Assembly (NCBI RefSeq): GCF_020509005.1
Contig: NC_063018.1
Coordinates: forward strand, 992,001-1,056,000
DNA: 64,000 nucleotides
From: Fulvia fulva
Taxonomy: Eukaryota > Ascomycota > Dothideomycetes > Mycosphaerellales > Mycosphaerellaceae
Direction of reading: 5' to 3'
Shown here: positions 22,463-33,646 of the stretch, in pieces
Position numbering within the stretch: the first letter of the stretch is position 1
How the letters are laid out: every line of letters begins with the position of its first letter
Position numbers and translations under genes: made by a program
Notes under the pieces: model-generated
What the model was told of the DNA's origin: nothing
Databases searched by the model: none
Seen by the model: only the letters and a program-made list of their open reading frames with translations

Positions 22463-23256
22463 ATTGTATGATTAGCAGTGGTTGTCAACATTGTGAGACT
22501 TGTGGGCATATATGTTTGGCGAAAGACGATCACAAATGTCGAATCGTCATGGCATGACACGAACTTGACGCGCTGTGGAGATCTCCACCAGGATCAGGGA
22601 GGCGTGCTTTCCAGACATCACCTCCTTGAACAGTACAGACGTAACCACATTAACATCATCATAATCCATCGACATACGCGCATTGAGATCGCAGAAGGTG
22701 ACCTGCCGACAACGAGCTTGAGCGGTGCCGCTGATACCATGCTTTCTCGACACCGCTTGTGAAGCATTGCCTCATTCAAGCCATCATCGCACCAATTCAG
22801 AGACCATCCACCGAAAATCCATGACGCCCAAAGGCAGGATTCAGGAGCTACGCAGGCTTCCCAGGTGGTTCTTTGGAGGCTGCTGGATGCAAAGGAACTT
22901 CGCCCTGTGCAACAGCACTCATGCCCAGGACTGCGAGACATTGCTGCGCACACACGAGATGTCTGCCAACCTGGTCCACTCATCCTCGCTGACCGGCTAG
23001 GTCGCATTCCACTCCGTCTTTACCCGGGGGCAAGAGCAGTGTCGTGTTCGAGACGTAGCCAATGGAAATTTGCCGGTACGTTGCACCAGGCCGGTGAAGC
23101 GTTCTGAAGCATTCTCTTTAGCTCTTCAATTTCAGCATGCAGCTCACATATATGCCGAGAAGGCTGCTGTTCAGATTGAACTTGTGATTTGACGCCAGTG
23201 CACAACTGAGAGACTTACTGATACAGGCACATCGAAAGATTGCATGTTCTTTCCTG
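22463..23256. other. Intergenic between divergent SDR and membrane-protein genes
   Basis: About 790 bp, shared upstream region of two divergent genes. No repeat or further gene supported. Confidence 0.5.
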
Positions 23257-25841
23257 ATGGCGCACGGACTTTCTGTGGCTCAAGCGGCAGCTTTGATCAA
23301 CGCTGCCTTTACCATTGGTGTGCATCAATGTACTATGCACGCATGTGGACACTGACATGCAGCAGCAAAGTTCAGCTTTCCTATGCTGACATCGATAATT
23401 GCCATTAGGTCTTTGAAGAGTCAACCTAACGCAGCGACTTGGTAATGCTCGCGCTTTCGCGTACAGTGTTTACATTGACAATGGATCAGGTCGGTCTTTG
23501 GCCGACTCATCAACGAGTCGCTGTGGCCAAAATTCCTAAGCACCGATACGGCTTCACCGAGAAGGGTACAAAAACGGATTACTGCACTGGCTGTAGCGTC
23601 GACGGCCGTCGCTTGGATCCTCGCGGTATCGGTTGCTATCACGCCGCTTGGCTTGCACGAAACAACAATACTCAAGCAAGAAGACAACGCACTTTTCGTA
23701 CATGCCGTGGACGAGTCTGCGATTAATCAGGCCACCAGGTCCAGAGCAGCATACATGGCTAACAGAAGATGCGGTTCTTTGCTTGCAGTATCATGCCCCG
23801 GTAACACCGACAATCACACGATAACGGTTGGCAACCGGACTGTGTGGGCGGGTGTAGGGAATCAAGATCTCATGTCGACTACCATCGCCGACAACATCAC
23901 CGACGCGTTTTCAGCCGCGACTCGAGCCGGCGGATCGACCATCGCCGGCGTTTTCGATATTCAATGGCGCTCTTACCTGAACTATAACAACGCTACAAAC
24001 CCTGGTAATAGTGAGCCCTGGTTTGATGAAGGACGGCCACGCACAACAGACTCCTTCAGGTTCTCGCAGAACTTCGCCACTCAAGATCTCATACAGCTTG
24101 TCAATGGTCTCATTGTTTCAACCCTGTCTGACGGAACGCGTGGGATCGGATTTCGCAACCACACCATACCACTGGGCTCTGCGGATCAGCTCGGTCATCG
24201 TTGGGAGGAGCATATCCTCTGGCTTGCACCTGAGACCCATTGCACCAATCTAAACCTTTCATACGATGTGTCAATACCGGGACCAAATAGCTCCCGTCTC
24301 GATAGGCAAAGAATGCGTGTGACGGATCACGGCGGACTCTTTGATCGAGACGAAAATTATCGAATTCTCACCTTGAACGATACCCAAGATGACCCGAAAC
24401 TTCAAGGCAGGTCTTGGAATGCTGCAGTCTATACGAACAGGCTCCTCAAGAGCTTGCTGAACGAAGGCTATAATGAGGATCACGAGCATGAACCGAAAGA
24501 ATACCCTCTTGACAAGTATACACCGTCCGAACTATCGTCCGATCAGCGCGAGCTGCGACAGATCTCGTTAAGTCGGTTCGGCGAATTCTCCAAGTATTAC
24601 GGACCTGCGCCAAACTTGCCACTCGATATGAGCATGCTAAATTCTAGAACTCCCGCGAACAAATCCTGGACCGAATCTTGGGCAAATATATCTAGCTCGC
24701 TGAAGAACATTGAGAGCATTGGTGACATACTCTGTAGTGTCCTACACACATGCAGCTCGCGCTAACTTCTTCACCAGATTCGCATGTGCTAGGTTGGTCA
24801 GGTGTGCTCACCAATATTTCCCAAGCTGGTGCGGTCGGGGGCCTACTGCTCGGTCCCGGCAGGAGAATTGATGCCGGCTCGCTCGCAGAACAGCCTGCGG
24901 CTATAGACTCTCACGTTGAACCAGGCTCGAATTGGACTCAGCCGCTCTACGCATGCGTATCAGCTATCAAAGCGTCTGTCAAGAAGGTTCGCTTCAGCAC
25001 GAATGGCACAACCATACATGGCCGCCTCAGCGACATCCAGGTCGAGTCCATCATCGCCTCCGACATGCCTGTGACATGGGGCGTAGAGAACTCTGGGCGG
25101 ACTGCGTCCTGGATCCAGCCATTGTGGGGCATTGTGAGTCCGGACGCAAGCCAGACCCACGACGTATTCACTCTACAGCGGCCGGAATTATACCTACCCA
25201 CAGGCTCAGACAGTGTCTTTTTCACTGAGTTTGAACGCGGTGGTGACGCCGCTGCTGGTGCAAAGGCACCATTCCAAGCCCTGGGTACTATCTACTCATT
25301 CGACTTCCCAGACTCATTCCCAACATTGACGGGGTACGCGAACTGGCCAATCGCCCAGAAGTGGGCTCAACTCAGCAGAAACGCTTCTTCTGTCGGCGAC
25401 ATCATTAACCTGCTCTGGGTCGAGCTCATGGCCAATGCTGTGGTCGGCACAAAAAGTGTGCTCTCCCAGCCGGACGGCCCTGATCTGGAAATGGTCACTA
25501 TGCCTGCATGGTACTACGAGCGCAGCCTTGCCTACGACTGGATCTACGCTATACCAGCTCTGATCTTCGCAACTATTTATCTGGCCGCATTGATCTTGTC
25601 TCTGGTCTTGGCAATTCCGAAGCGCTTGAGCTTTGACGATATTCGCTTCATGCTCAATCAGAGTGCTGCTGTCAGGACTATGACTACGGAGCGCTTCAAA
25701 AACGATGGCGACAGAGCTCGAGCTAAGACTAAGAAATGGGTTGAAGAGCTTGGTGATGAAATCGTCCAGTTGCCAGCACAGCTCAAGGATGCGGCTGCGA
25801 AGCAAGAGCAGAGTCTGCTGTCGCCGACCGTTGCTGCATAG
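23257..25841 (+). CDS. Large glycosylated fungal plasma-membrane protein, unknown function
   Basis: Proposed exons: 23257-23317, 23366-23441, 23490-24733 and 24778-25841 (about 814 aa). The last intron, 24734-24777 (branch GCTAAC, acceptor ACCAG), is firm. The first two exons are tentative and more may lie upstream, because the main frame lacks an early ATG. Layout: hydrophobic segments near ALINAAFTIAKFSFPMLTSII and TAVAWILAVSVAITPLGL, then about 600 residues of ectodomain with many Asn sequons (NHT, NRT, NIT, NLS, NSS, NKS, NIS, NWT, NGT, NAS). Next comes one strong TM helix (WIYAIPALIFATIYLAALILSLVL) and a basic cytosolic tail. The family recurs in ascomycete genomes without known function. 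No enzyme motif found. Confidence 0.75.
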
Positions 25842-26021
25842 AAGCCAACAAAGGACCAAGTCATGGAACTGTACGAAACGCAAACGTGATGGATTGTGGA
25901 CATGGTTGTTCATTGTAGCTTGGGTTTGTGCTTCACTTCAACAAGAGATACGAGACATGCAGACAATTGCCAATCTCTGTATGCTTTGCCTGTGTGAGTG
26001 GCCATATAAAGGTTCAAGTCG

Positions 26022-26696
26022 ATGGAATCTCCAATCCAACAACCAAAAGCTCCTTGTCTGTCTTCTCTACGCACCTCTTCGGCAATGTCTGCACTTCCAC
26101 AATCTGCCACCGATCCAGGGACACCGTTAGTATCAGAGTGCTTGAAACACAAGACGATGCTAACATACTACAGCCAACCCTTCTCCACATTCGATGCCAT
26201 CCGAAATGCAGTCCAAGAACGCCTACGACTTCAAGACCAAGACTGCGCCCTCATCGCAGAGGCGCTATGTACTCTAGCAGAAGGATACGTGGAAGAAGCA
26301 CAGAGGTCTCAAGAAAAAGATGAACGTATCACCTTAGCCACACGGGCAATCAGCGCTGTTCTTTTGGCTCGTCTCTGCGCTCAGGACGTCGGGGACTTCG
26401 GAAGTCTGGCGAGCGACACTTTGGGACTCGCGTCATCTATACTTACGGCCTATGCCTGTCCTGCTGCGGAGGTGAAGCGAGTGCTTATGGAGTGGTATGT
26501 GAAAGAAGGCGATGAGAGGGTGACGGAGGATATCATGAAGCTGTTGCCAGCGAACGCGAAGACGGCTGCCGTGGAAGAAGTCGGTAACGAGCCTGAGGTT
26601 GCAGGCGAAGCTGTTCAAGACCATGGTCCCAGGCATGGTCTGCTCGCCTTATTGCTTATTATAGCATGTGCGATGATGATGCTGCGAATGGTATGA
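26022..26696 (+). CDS. Hypothetical tail-anchored protein
   Basis: Single-exon frame of 224 aa starting at a real ATG. Helical, Ala/Leu/Glu-rich body (IRNAVQERLRLQDQDCALIAEALCTLAEGYVEEA) without recognised domain, followed by a polar linker and a C-terminal hydrophobic helix, HGLLALLLIIACAMMMLRMV. That would make it a tail-anchored (ER or mitochondrial outer membrane) protein. No signal peptide. Could be a lineage-specific gene; coding status is inferred only from length, composition and TM placement. Confidence 0.5.
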   Translation: MESPIQQPKAPCLSSLRTSSAMSALPQSATDPGTPLVSECLKHKTMLTYYSQPFSTFDAIRNAVQERLRLQDQDCALIAEALCTLAEGYVEEAQRSQEKDERITLATRAISAVLLARLCAQDVGDFGSLASDTLGLASSILTAYACPAAEVKRVLMEWYVKEGDERVTEDIMKLLPANAKTAAVEEVGNEPEVAGEAVQDHGPRHGLLALLLIIACAMMMLRMV

Positions 26697-27119
26697 ATGG
26701 GAAGGATTGCTGCATAGGGCTCCTCATCTACACCACGTCAAGTGAGATCAGGTCGACAGGGGTCGGTGTGGAGCAGCCGGCTTCACACTCAGCTGCGTGG
26801 CACTTCATTTCAACTAGTCTTATGATTCAGATTGCTGCTAATGTAACCGACCACAAAAGCACATCAGAAAGACCACAAGGAGTGACAGTCAATGGCAAGG
26901 AAAACACAATTCTACACCATGTGAAAGCAGACGGCCCCCAGTGAGTTGGCATGTGACAGAGAGCGAGCAGCTTACGTAGTGAACTTCTCTTGATCTCCAG
27001 ACAAATCTTGTGCATCATCCTCTTCCACTCGTGCAACACACCTCGTGTTGCAACCTCACACCAAGGACCTTGCAGAACACCGCTTCATAGACGCTACCAC
27101 CACAACACTCTCCAGAATC
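26697..27119. other. Intergenic
   Basis: About 420 bp; an open frame in the last 110 bp runs into the next gene, so that gene may start further upstream. Otherwise nothing recognised. Confidence 0.4.
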
Positions 27120-27913
27120 ATGTTCATGTTGCGATATCTCCTGAACGCGATCACGTAATAGCTCCCCATGACCTGTGAGGAAATGTGCTGACACCCTACA
27201 GCCGTGAGCAGTTCCGAGTCGCGTATAGAGCTGCACTTGAGGAAGTCCACCAAGCCGACGGTATAAGCGACGATACGAAGCATCACCTCATCAAAAACGC
27301 CAACAAGCTTGCTCATCTTGCCATCCGCACTCGTAGTGCCTCGTCGGGTTTCAAGAGATGGCGTGATGTGCAGGAGTATAGAAATGCTATGCGAGCGGCT
27401 CGGCTGTTGAAGCGGGATTCGGAGCTGCACAAGGGTCGAGAAGGTATGTGATGATGTTTTAGATACATCCGGGGATATACAGCTGATGTGTCTGGGGTCT
27501 TAGTACTGAGTTATGAGGAGACGCAGCTGATCTGCGGACTGACCACCCACTTCCGAGAGCGCGTCGATGAGCCACTTTACAAACTTTACTACAACGAGGA
27601 CGAGCCAGACTATGAACTATACGACTACGACGAGGATTACCTTAACGACTCCTTCCTGGCCATGTTGGCGCGTTTAGACGCATGTGACGAGGAAAAACGC
27701 AAGCAAATCTCTTATCTGAAGGGCCACATGCTCTGTGTCACGGCAGAGGAGAGACGATCAATGGAACCAGCACTGAAACACATGGAGCAATCGGTGGCAT
27801 TAGGAGACCAGTGGAGGGAGTGGAGAAAGAAGTGGATGGGTACGGAGATAGAGGGGTCTGGGAGCTCAGTGTTAGATGTTGAAGCGTCCAGCCTCCTCCA
27901 GCTGATCCAGTGA
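27120..27913 (+). CDS. Hypothetical protein, 3' end altered by hAT insertion
   Basis: Exons 27120-27154, 27202-27443 and 27504-27913, with introns 27155-27201 (branch GCTGAC) and 27444-27503 (GTATGT ... CTTAG); 228 aa as it stands. The start is uncertain because the frame is open upstream without an ATG. Basic helical N-half (FKRWRDVQEYRNAMRAARLLKR) and an acidic Tyr/Asp-rich middle (YYNEDEPDYELYDYDEDY). No domain recognised. The last codons CAG TGA are the first bases of the hAT element. Reading across the empty site (through 27907 to 30868) the frame would continue 31 codons with a hydrophobic MMGIYLFLAAIAVVN stretch to a TGA at 30961-30963. So the present stop was supplied by the transposon. 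Whether the shortened protein works is unknown. Confidence 0.6.
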
Positions 27914-30859
27914 GTGTATTGGTATGGTTACCGGTACTCATCTTGTCCATACCATACCAATAACCTATAGCTGAGTAAGCCTACCAATACATACCAGTTG
28001 GTGACCACTTTCCTAATTAGGAAGGTCTGTATCTTCACAAGGTGTTGCTGCCGCTGCTGCTGCTTGCTGTCACTACAACCTCCGGTCCAGGCTCTATAGC
28101 TCGTGTGAAGAAGTTGTCCTTATAGTCATTCTCGATAGCCACCTCATCGTCCACATCGTCACTACCTGGTGCTCCGTACCAGCTACGTAGACAGCTACAG
28201 GCTTCAATGATAGTGTCTGTAAGGTTTAAGCGTTTGTATGTAATCATATCACGGCCTGAGCTGAAGGAGCGCTCTGGAGAGTCCGACATAAGCGGAATAG
28301 CGAGTGTATCGAACGCAAACCTCGCTAGCTCCGGCTCTATCTCACGGTGTCGGTACCAGTATCCAAGGGCATCGTATAGAGCTATATTGTCGGCCTTGAT
28401 CTGCTCAGCAGACTTGTTAGCTTGTGGATTAATCTCACAAGTACTAGCCAGGTACTTCTCAAGCGAGTCACGCTTGACAGTAGGTGTAAGAAGCTCGTTA
28501 ACCCTCCGCCGCTTGTACTTGTTGTTAAGCACGCTTCGAAGGTCGTTATTGTCCTTAATAATAACCGGTTGTGAAGGCTGAGATTGAGATGCCGCTAGTG
28601 CCTTGCCCTTCTTATTCTTACGCTTCTTAGACGCCGGCTCTTTAGTAGGTGTTATAGCCATCTGATCGGCTGGCTTATAGAAGTCTGTCCAGAGCTCTTG
28701 CACTTGCGCGAGGGTAGTATTGATCCAATTCTGCTGCTCTTTAGTGCCGGCCGCCCACATGTCTTTAAACCACTCCTACTTCAAGATAGGATTGAGTATT
28801 ACAGCGGCGTAATAGACAGGCATCTGATCTTGCGAGTCCGAAGTACTTCTCGGCCTTAGACCAGCTTATAGCGTAACACGCGGAGAGATATTCGTAGGAG
28901 TCGTTATTCCTTGCTTCCTCTTTAAATTGCTCTTTGTACCTATCGAGTGTATTAAGCACGAAGCATAGAGTCGGATACTAGTCGTATAGGTGCTTCTTCT
29001 CGCCCTACGTATCTATCGTGCCTATCTCGAAGACCTAGAGGGTGTTGTAGAGGGAATCTAGCTGGGCCCAATCGTTCGGGGAGAGTATGTTCTTTCGGAT
29101 AGTCGTATCGTCGCGGTGTCGTATATAAAACGTGTCGACACGTTCCTTGATAGTAAGCGCTCGTCCGATTATGTAATAGAAGCTGTTCTATCGTGTGGAG
29201 TTGTCTTGAATGAGCTATAAGATAATAGGTTAGCTAGGAGGTGTTTTTAGGGAGATGTTCAAAGTTACGAAGTGCCGCCGGCAGAACGTCGGAGGCGTTT
29301 AGGAGCGGCCGAAAGCCAATAGATAAGCTTGGATAAGCCTTAGCGTTATCACGTACAAGATCCTACTCACCTTCAGCTTATCGAATTCCTCTAATCCTTT
29401 ACTACCTACTACCTCCGAGAACTTATCCAACCTCTGTGTTAAGGCCCTAATCCACCTTATTATATTGTACAGCTTGCTAACCGCTCCTCGCTTCAACCAG
29501 AACTCGTATACTGCGTCAATAGCGCCGCGTTCGATATCTAATTCGAGCTCCTTAAGCGCCCTTCCCGAGCCTTCTCCTAGGAGTAGCGATTTGGCGTAGA
29601 GATTAGCGATATGACCGAAACAACGAAGGCGGCGGCCCTTACGATAATGGGCCTTTATCTCTAGATACATCCGTTGTAGCAGGACCTCAATCGCCGTGTC
29701 GTTGTTAGTGGTATTATCCGCGACAAAGAATCCGATCTTGCCTAAGAGCCGGTACTCCTAGAACATCTCCTATAGGGCTGATGCGATATTCTCGCCTATA
29801 TAGTCACTACGTAGTCTTCTGAAGGCTAAGAGCTTAGTACAACGCTTGCCGCTACGGTAGATGTAATAGCTATAAGCACTCACGATAGAGTAATAGTTAG
29901 GCGAGGTCTAGACGTCGAAAGAGATGTGAATATCGCTAAGGGCATGCAGCAGCTCCACCACTAGCTAAGCCTTCCAATTCTCGTGTTCATAGATAACCCA
30001 CTTTCGAATCGTAGCACTAGCCTTCGGTAGGTGTATACCGATCTTAGATGATAAGCAAGATACTAGCTCTCGAAAGTAGATGTTCTCCACTATACGGAAG
30101 GCTATATAACAATACACAATCCACCGGATAAGTAGGCGCTTAAATTTATCGAACTTTCGAACTAGGGTGAAGTTGATGAAGGTCTGCGACTGCGAGCTCT
30201 CTTTAGGCTCTTTAACAACGGCAATAGGCTCACCACGCTTGTTCATCTAATGGCTCTAAAGATGGACAAGTGGACCTTGATTGCCGTTTATCGTAGGCAG
30301 CGATTGCGGCCTATTCTCGAGCTCATAGTTGTAGCAGTAATACACCTCTCTTAGATCGCTATTACGCACTAACGCCTCTCTATAGGCCTATATTGGAGAG
30401 GTCTTCGTACGCCCTTTCTTCAGCTGCTGGACGGCGTTCTTGCGCGTGTGCGCAACACCATCGATATTGAACTCGTCGAGCCGCAATTCAGCGTCGAACT
30501 TGGGGTTCTTGAGGCATAGAGTCACCTTCGTGGTGTTCTTCGAAGGCAAGGTGAATGGCCATCGAAAGGCTGGCATATTGGCGGCAGTGAGGTGAATAGA
30601 TAATAAGAAAGAGAGGTACGAGAACACACACAACACGCGTATTTACGCGACTCCGGCAACATGCTATTTTGGTGGTGACCCACTGCGGATAGCCATCCGA
30701 CTGGAGCGCAGTGGATACCTCATTTGGATCTGGTTACCGGTGCCAGTGAGGTGAGAATACCATACCACTACCACTAGCGACGACGGCGATACCGTACCTA
30801 CCAACGACCGCGTGTCAACCAGTATTAACCAATAGGATACCATACCAATTCACTCACTG
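27908..30859 (-). mobile_element. hAT-superfamily DNA transposon
   Basis: A 2,952-bp element. Ends are inverted repeats beginning CAGTGAGTG, then WATTGGTATGG, with a few mismatches further in. It is flanked by the perfect 8-bp duplication AGCTGATC at 27900-27907 and 30860-30867; eight bases is the hAT standard. It encodes a minus-strand transposase broken by stops, so it is now non-autonomous. Because the duplication is intact and sits inside a coding exon, the insertion is relatively young although its transposase has already decayed. Confidence 0.93.
28035..30576 (-). pseudogene. Degenerate hAT transposase
   Basis: The start is near 30576 (MPAFRWPFTLPSKNTTKVTL) and the end at 28035. The C-terminal 242 codons (28035-28760) are intact and hold the hAT dimerisation domain: YWYRHREIEPELARFAFDTL, IPLMSDSPERSFSSG and DTIIEACSCLRSW. 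Upstream parts appear as fragments (30388-30576, 29965-30246, 29299-29670, 28765-28959). Conserved hAT blocks are readable: an 'isfDvwTSPN' block near 29920, 'DNttNNDT' near 29710, and RCFGHIANL near 29620. Most interruptions are TAG where the family has Gln or Trp, as expected from C-to-T change at CpA (CAG or TGG to TAG). Inactive unless sequencing is at fault. Confidence 0.85.
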
Positions 30860-30867
30860 AGCTGATC

Positions 30868-31423
30868 ATGATGGGGATATACCTTTTTCTGGCAGCCATC
30901 GCAGTGGTCAACATGAAGCAGCTTGAGAATGCGACCACTCTCAACAGATACAGCTGGATTTGAGCTGCTGTGCAAATGAACTGGACGAGTCTCTCGATGG
31001 TCCTCGGAGGATCCGGACCCCATACTTCTGGCGGCCTCACCGGGGCCTTGCAATCTTTCCTGTCTCATGACAAGCGCTTGCATCGTGATAGCAATCCTGG
31101 ATAGGAACGGAATTGGAGGGATGCCACATTACCGCCCCACAAGTCACATGCATTCTTCCCGCTGTCTTCAGCTGCCATGGCTAGAGACCTTGGCACATCA
31201 CATGCAGGGGCGAACTTTTGAATATCAGGCAGCAGGACGATCAGACACTGCAAGTCGGCTTAAACCGGCGTAGTAGCCTTGTTCATAGTTGAGAGTAAGT
31301 CGGGCCATGCTTGAGCTGGATCCCGAATTTGATCTCAGTGTTCACAATGCTTGCGACTCCCAAGGAGAAGATTTCGTCAGGTGTCTGATGAACTGTCTCC
31401 AAGTCATGGAATCGCTGCCAATT
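30868..31423. other. Intergenic, hAT flank
   Basis: The first 96 bp are the severed end of the upstream hypothetical gene's frame (to TGA at 30961-30963). The remainder shows nothing recognisable. Confidence 0.5.
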
Positions 31424-32336
31424 CTAAAACAGCAACATGAACCTCTCTTTGCGAGGGTGCAAGGGCAAGCTCGATGCCATAGGTTGGCTTGTCTGTCGGG
31501 CCTGCCTCATCGCTGAGCTAGCACCTGCTCTGGAACATGTATTGCAGATGTGCTTGAGGTTGCCCTTTCGACTACGTTCCTCCCGCCTGGTCATGATGTT
31601 GTCAAGTCGCCTCTCGATGAAGTCGATGATGTCGTCGTTGAGCATTCGTCGACGTCCGATGAGCTGTTCTAGTAGTTGTGTTAGCTTTTGGTTACCGTGC
31701 ACTGCGTAATCTGCAGTATAGCATACCGATGACATCGACCAGAATGTGTTCTTCCTCTTCAACATCAATATGTCTGACCGGTCCTTCGATCACAAGCTTG
31801 CCCAATTCGCGAAACGCTGTATCGATGCGGAAAAGAGAAGCTGCATTGATGAGCATATGGAGGTCGGAACTCTTCTCGATGTCACAAGATGGTAGCCAGC
31901 AGGTCGCTGCAGCAGCCACTGCCACTTGACATTGATACTTGTCGCAAAGCATGGCTATGGTCAGCAACTGTCGAGCAGACATATGTCCGGCGCCATTGTC
32001 CATGATCTGAGCTTCCTTGTTACGCAGATGGAATACGTTGCAGACTGACTCCATAGCGTCAGGGTCATCATCCGGCAGAGGAATCTCGACTGTGTTGGTG
32101 CTGGCCAGCGTGATGCCTTCTTGAAATTGGGGCTTGAACATGGCTTTGAACATGTCTGAGGCCAGAGACATGACAGGTGAATACACGCGGAGCCTCTTCT
32201 TGGTGATGCTGCCGCAGATGAGGAAGACATCGCCTTGTGGGTCGATGTCGACTGTTGGTATGTCGATCGCCTCTGCGATCGGTTCGTCACTGGCAACGCT
32301 TGGGTCTGGTTGGTGCTCAAGGGTGGGTTCCTCCAT
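31424..32336 (-). CDS. BTB/POZ domain protein
   Basis: Two exons: 31727-32336 and 31424-31668. The intron 31669-31726 (GTATGC ... AGCTAACAC ... CTACTAG) removes a frame change and gives 284 aa. BTB core: VDIDPQGDVFLICGSITKKRLRVYSP, then SDMFKAMFKPQFQEG and VEIPLPDDDPDAMESVCNVFH. The following helices carry LLTIAMLCDKYQCQVAVAAA, the standard linker after fungal BTB domains. The C-terminus is basic (RRRMLNDDIIDFIERRLDNIM, then a Cys-containing tail HICNTCSR). The start was set at MEEPTLEHQ because the longer frame begins with TTG; an upstream exon cannot be excluded. Function unknown. Confidence 0.82.
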
Positions 32337-32907
32337 TGGTTTCGATGAAGAGTGGTGTGTTGTGGACGTGGGCGCAGAGGTGGGCACTACATGTGGCGAC
32401 GCTGTTTCACGTCTTTGTCTCCACGTTTGCTGCCTGGCAAGACTTGCAGACTCCAGAGAGTACCAGAAGTAAGCCGAGAAGGAAGGCTCAAAGAGGCGGA
32501 GCTCAGTGTTGCAAATGGGTTTCCTGTTGATACTGTCAAAGTTGTGCTTGAATGATGGGGTTGCCAACGGATAATTGCTTGCGTCTGTATCATTCCTTCA
32601 TATTTATGATGTCGAGGAAGAGAGACTTCGTTTGTAAGGGTGTAAAGCATTGTCACCCCGATGATTGGAAGTTGAATGTTAACAAGGAGGCAATGTAGCT
32701 TGGAGTACGGCGAAGCGGCGAAGAACTGTGAGATGATGATCATCGAAACCACTGAGCCCATTGTGCCCCCTGCATCATTTCTTCATATCTATACACCGTA
32801 AGGATAGAACTTCACCAGCCCATGCCGTTCGTATCTACCATTATTACACTGTTGTATTTTGCATTGCCGAGCCAAGATAGTGGAGCCCATCTGCTGAACA
32901 TCGCAGC
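32337..32907. other. Intergenic
   Basis: About 570 bp. The proximal part may be 5' leader of the BTB gene, since its frame stays open to about 32567. Nothing else recognised. Confidence 0.4.
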
Positions 32908-33646
32908 TTACAAGCTGATCGGGATACAGCTCAAGTTGATGTTGAGCGTACCTTCCTGTGTGGTTGGGCAGCAGAAAGTGTTGGCAGCAGCGCAGTTGGA
33001 GTTGAGGGCTAGACAGAAATATTAGCAACTGGCATCATCATCTCCGACATGGCCACTTACAAGACAGAAGCGAGAGGTTCTGGAGAAGGCAGCTGCCACC
33101 GAGAACATTGCCGAGCGCCCCAGAGTTAGAGCTGTCAGTGGTGCAGCAAGAGATCTCGCTACCCTTGGCGCAAACGGTGGATGGTGCCTCCTTCTCTGGC
33201 TGCTTCATCTCTGTTGCAGCCATGGTTGGGCGGGCCTTTACTGGGTCGACGTGGTGTGGGTCGGCGTGGACAGCCTTGGCTGGCTCGGCATAGTGATCGG
33301 CCTTCTTCCCCTCTCCGTAGTGCTCAGCCGCATGGGTGGCTCTAGGTTGCGCAGAGTAGGAGCTGGCGACAGAGTACACCTTGTAAGCCTTGTATGGTGC
33401 GGCCTTGTGCTCCTCGCCGTGGTGCTGCGCCTCCTCGGTGACAAGGGCGTGGTAGACCTTGGTCTTTGTGACCCTCTCCTGCTCGTGCTCGCCGTAGACC
33501 TCAGCGACCCTGGTGGGCACGGCCTTGCGGGTCTCGAAGGTGTGGACCTGGGCGGACTTTGCACCCTGGCCGTAGTAGGCCTGAGGAGCCTGGGCAGAGG
33601 CGGTGGCCGCAGCGACAGCGAGAAGGACGAAAGTGGTGAACTGCAT
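32908..33646 (-). CDS. Hydrophobin with long charged N-terminal extension
   Basis: Exon 1 is 33061-33646, the intron is 33009-33060 (GTAAGT ... GTCTAG) and exon 2 is 32908-33008; 228 aa. The signal peptide is [20 protein letters not shown]. Residues of about 20-155 are an unusual His/Lys/Tyr/Glu-rich region ([36 protein letters not shown]). The last 70 residues contain the eight-cysteine hydrophobin pattern C-x7-CC-x17-C-x14-C-x6-CC-x13-[12 protein letters not shown] ... GGSC ... NSNC ... FCCPTTQ ... LSC. Spacing is nearer class I than class II. Hydrophobins are secreted amphipathic proteins coating spores and aerial hyphae. The large extension is atypical; it may bind wall polymers or metal ions, which is speculation. 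Confidence 0.88.

Noticed and set aside
31679..31726. 16-bp intron solution for the BTB gene at 31.4 kb
   Set aside because: Too short to splice; the 58-bp intron with a CTAAC branch point fixes the frame equally well.
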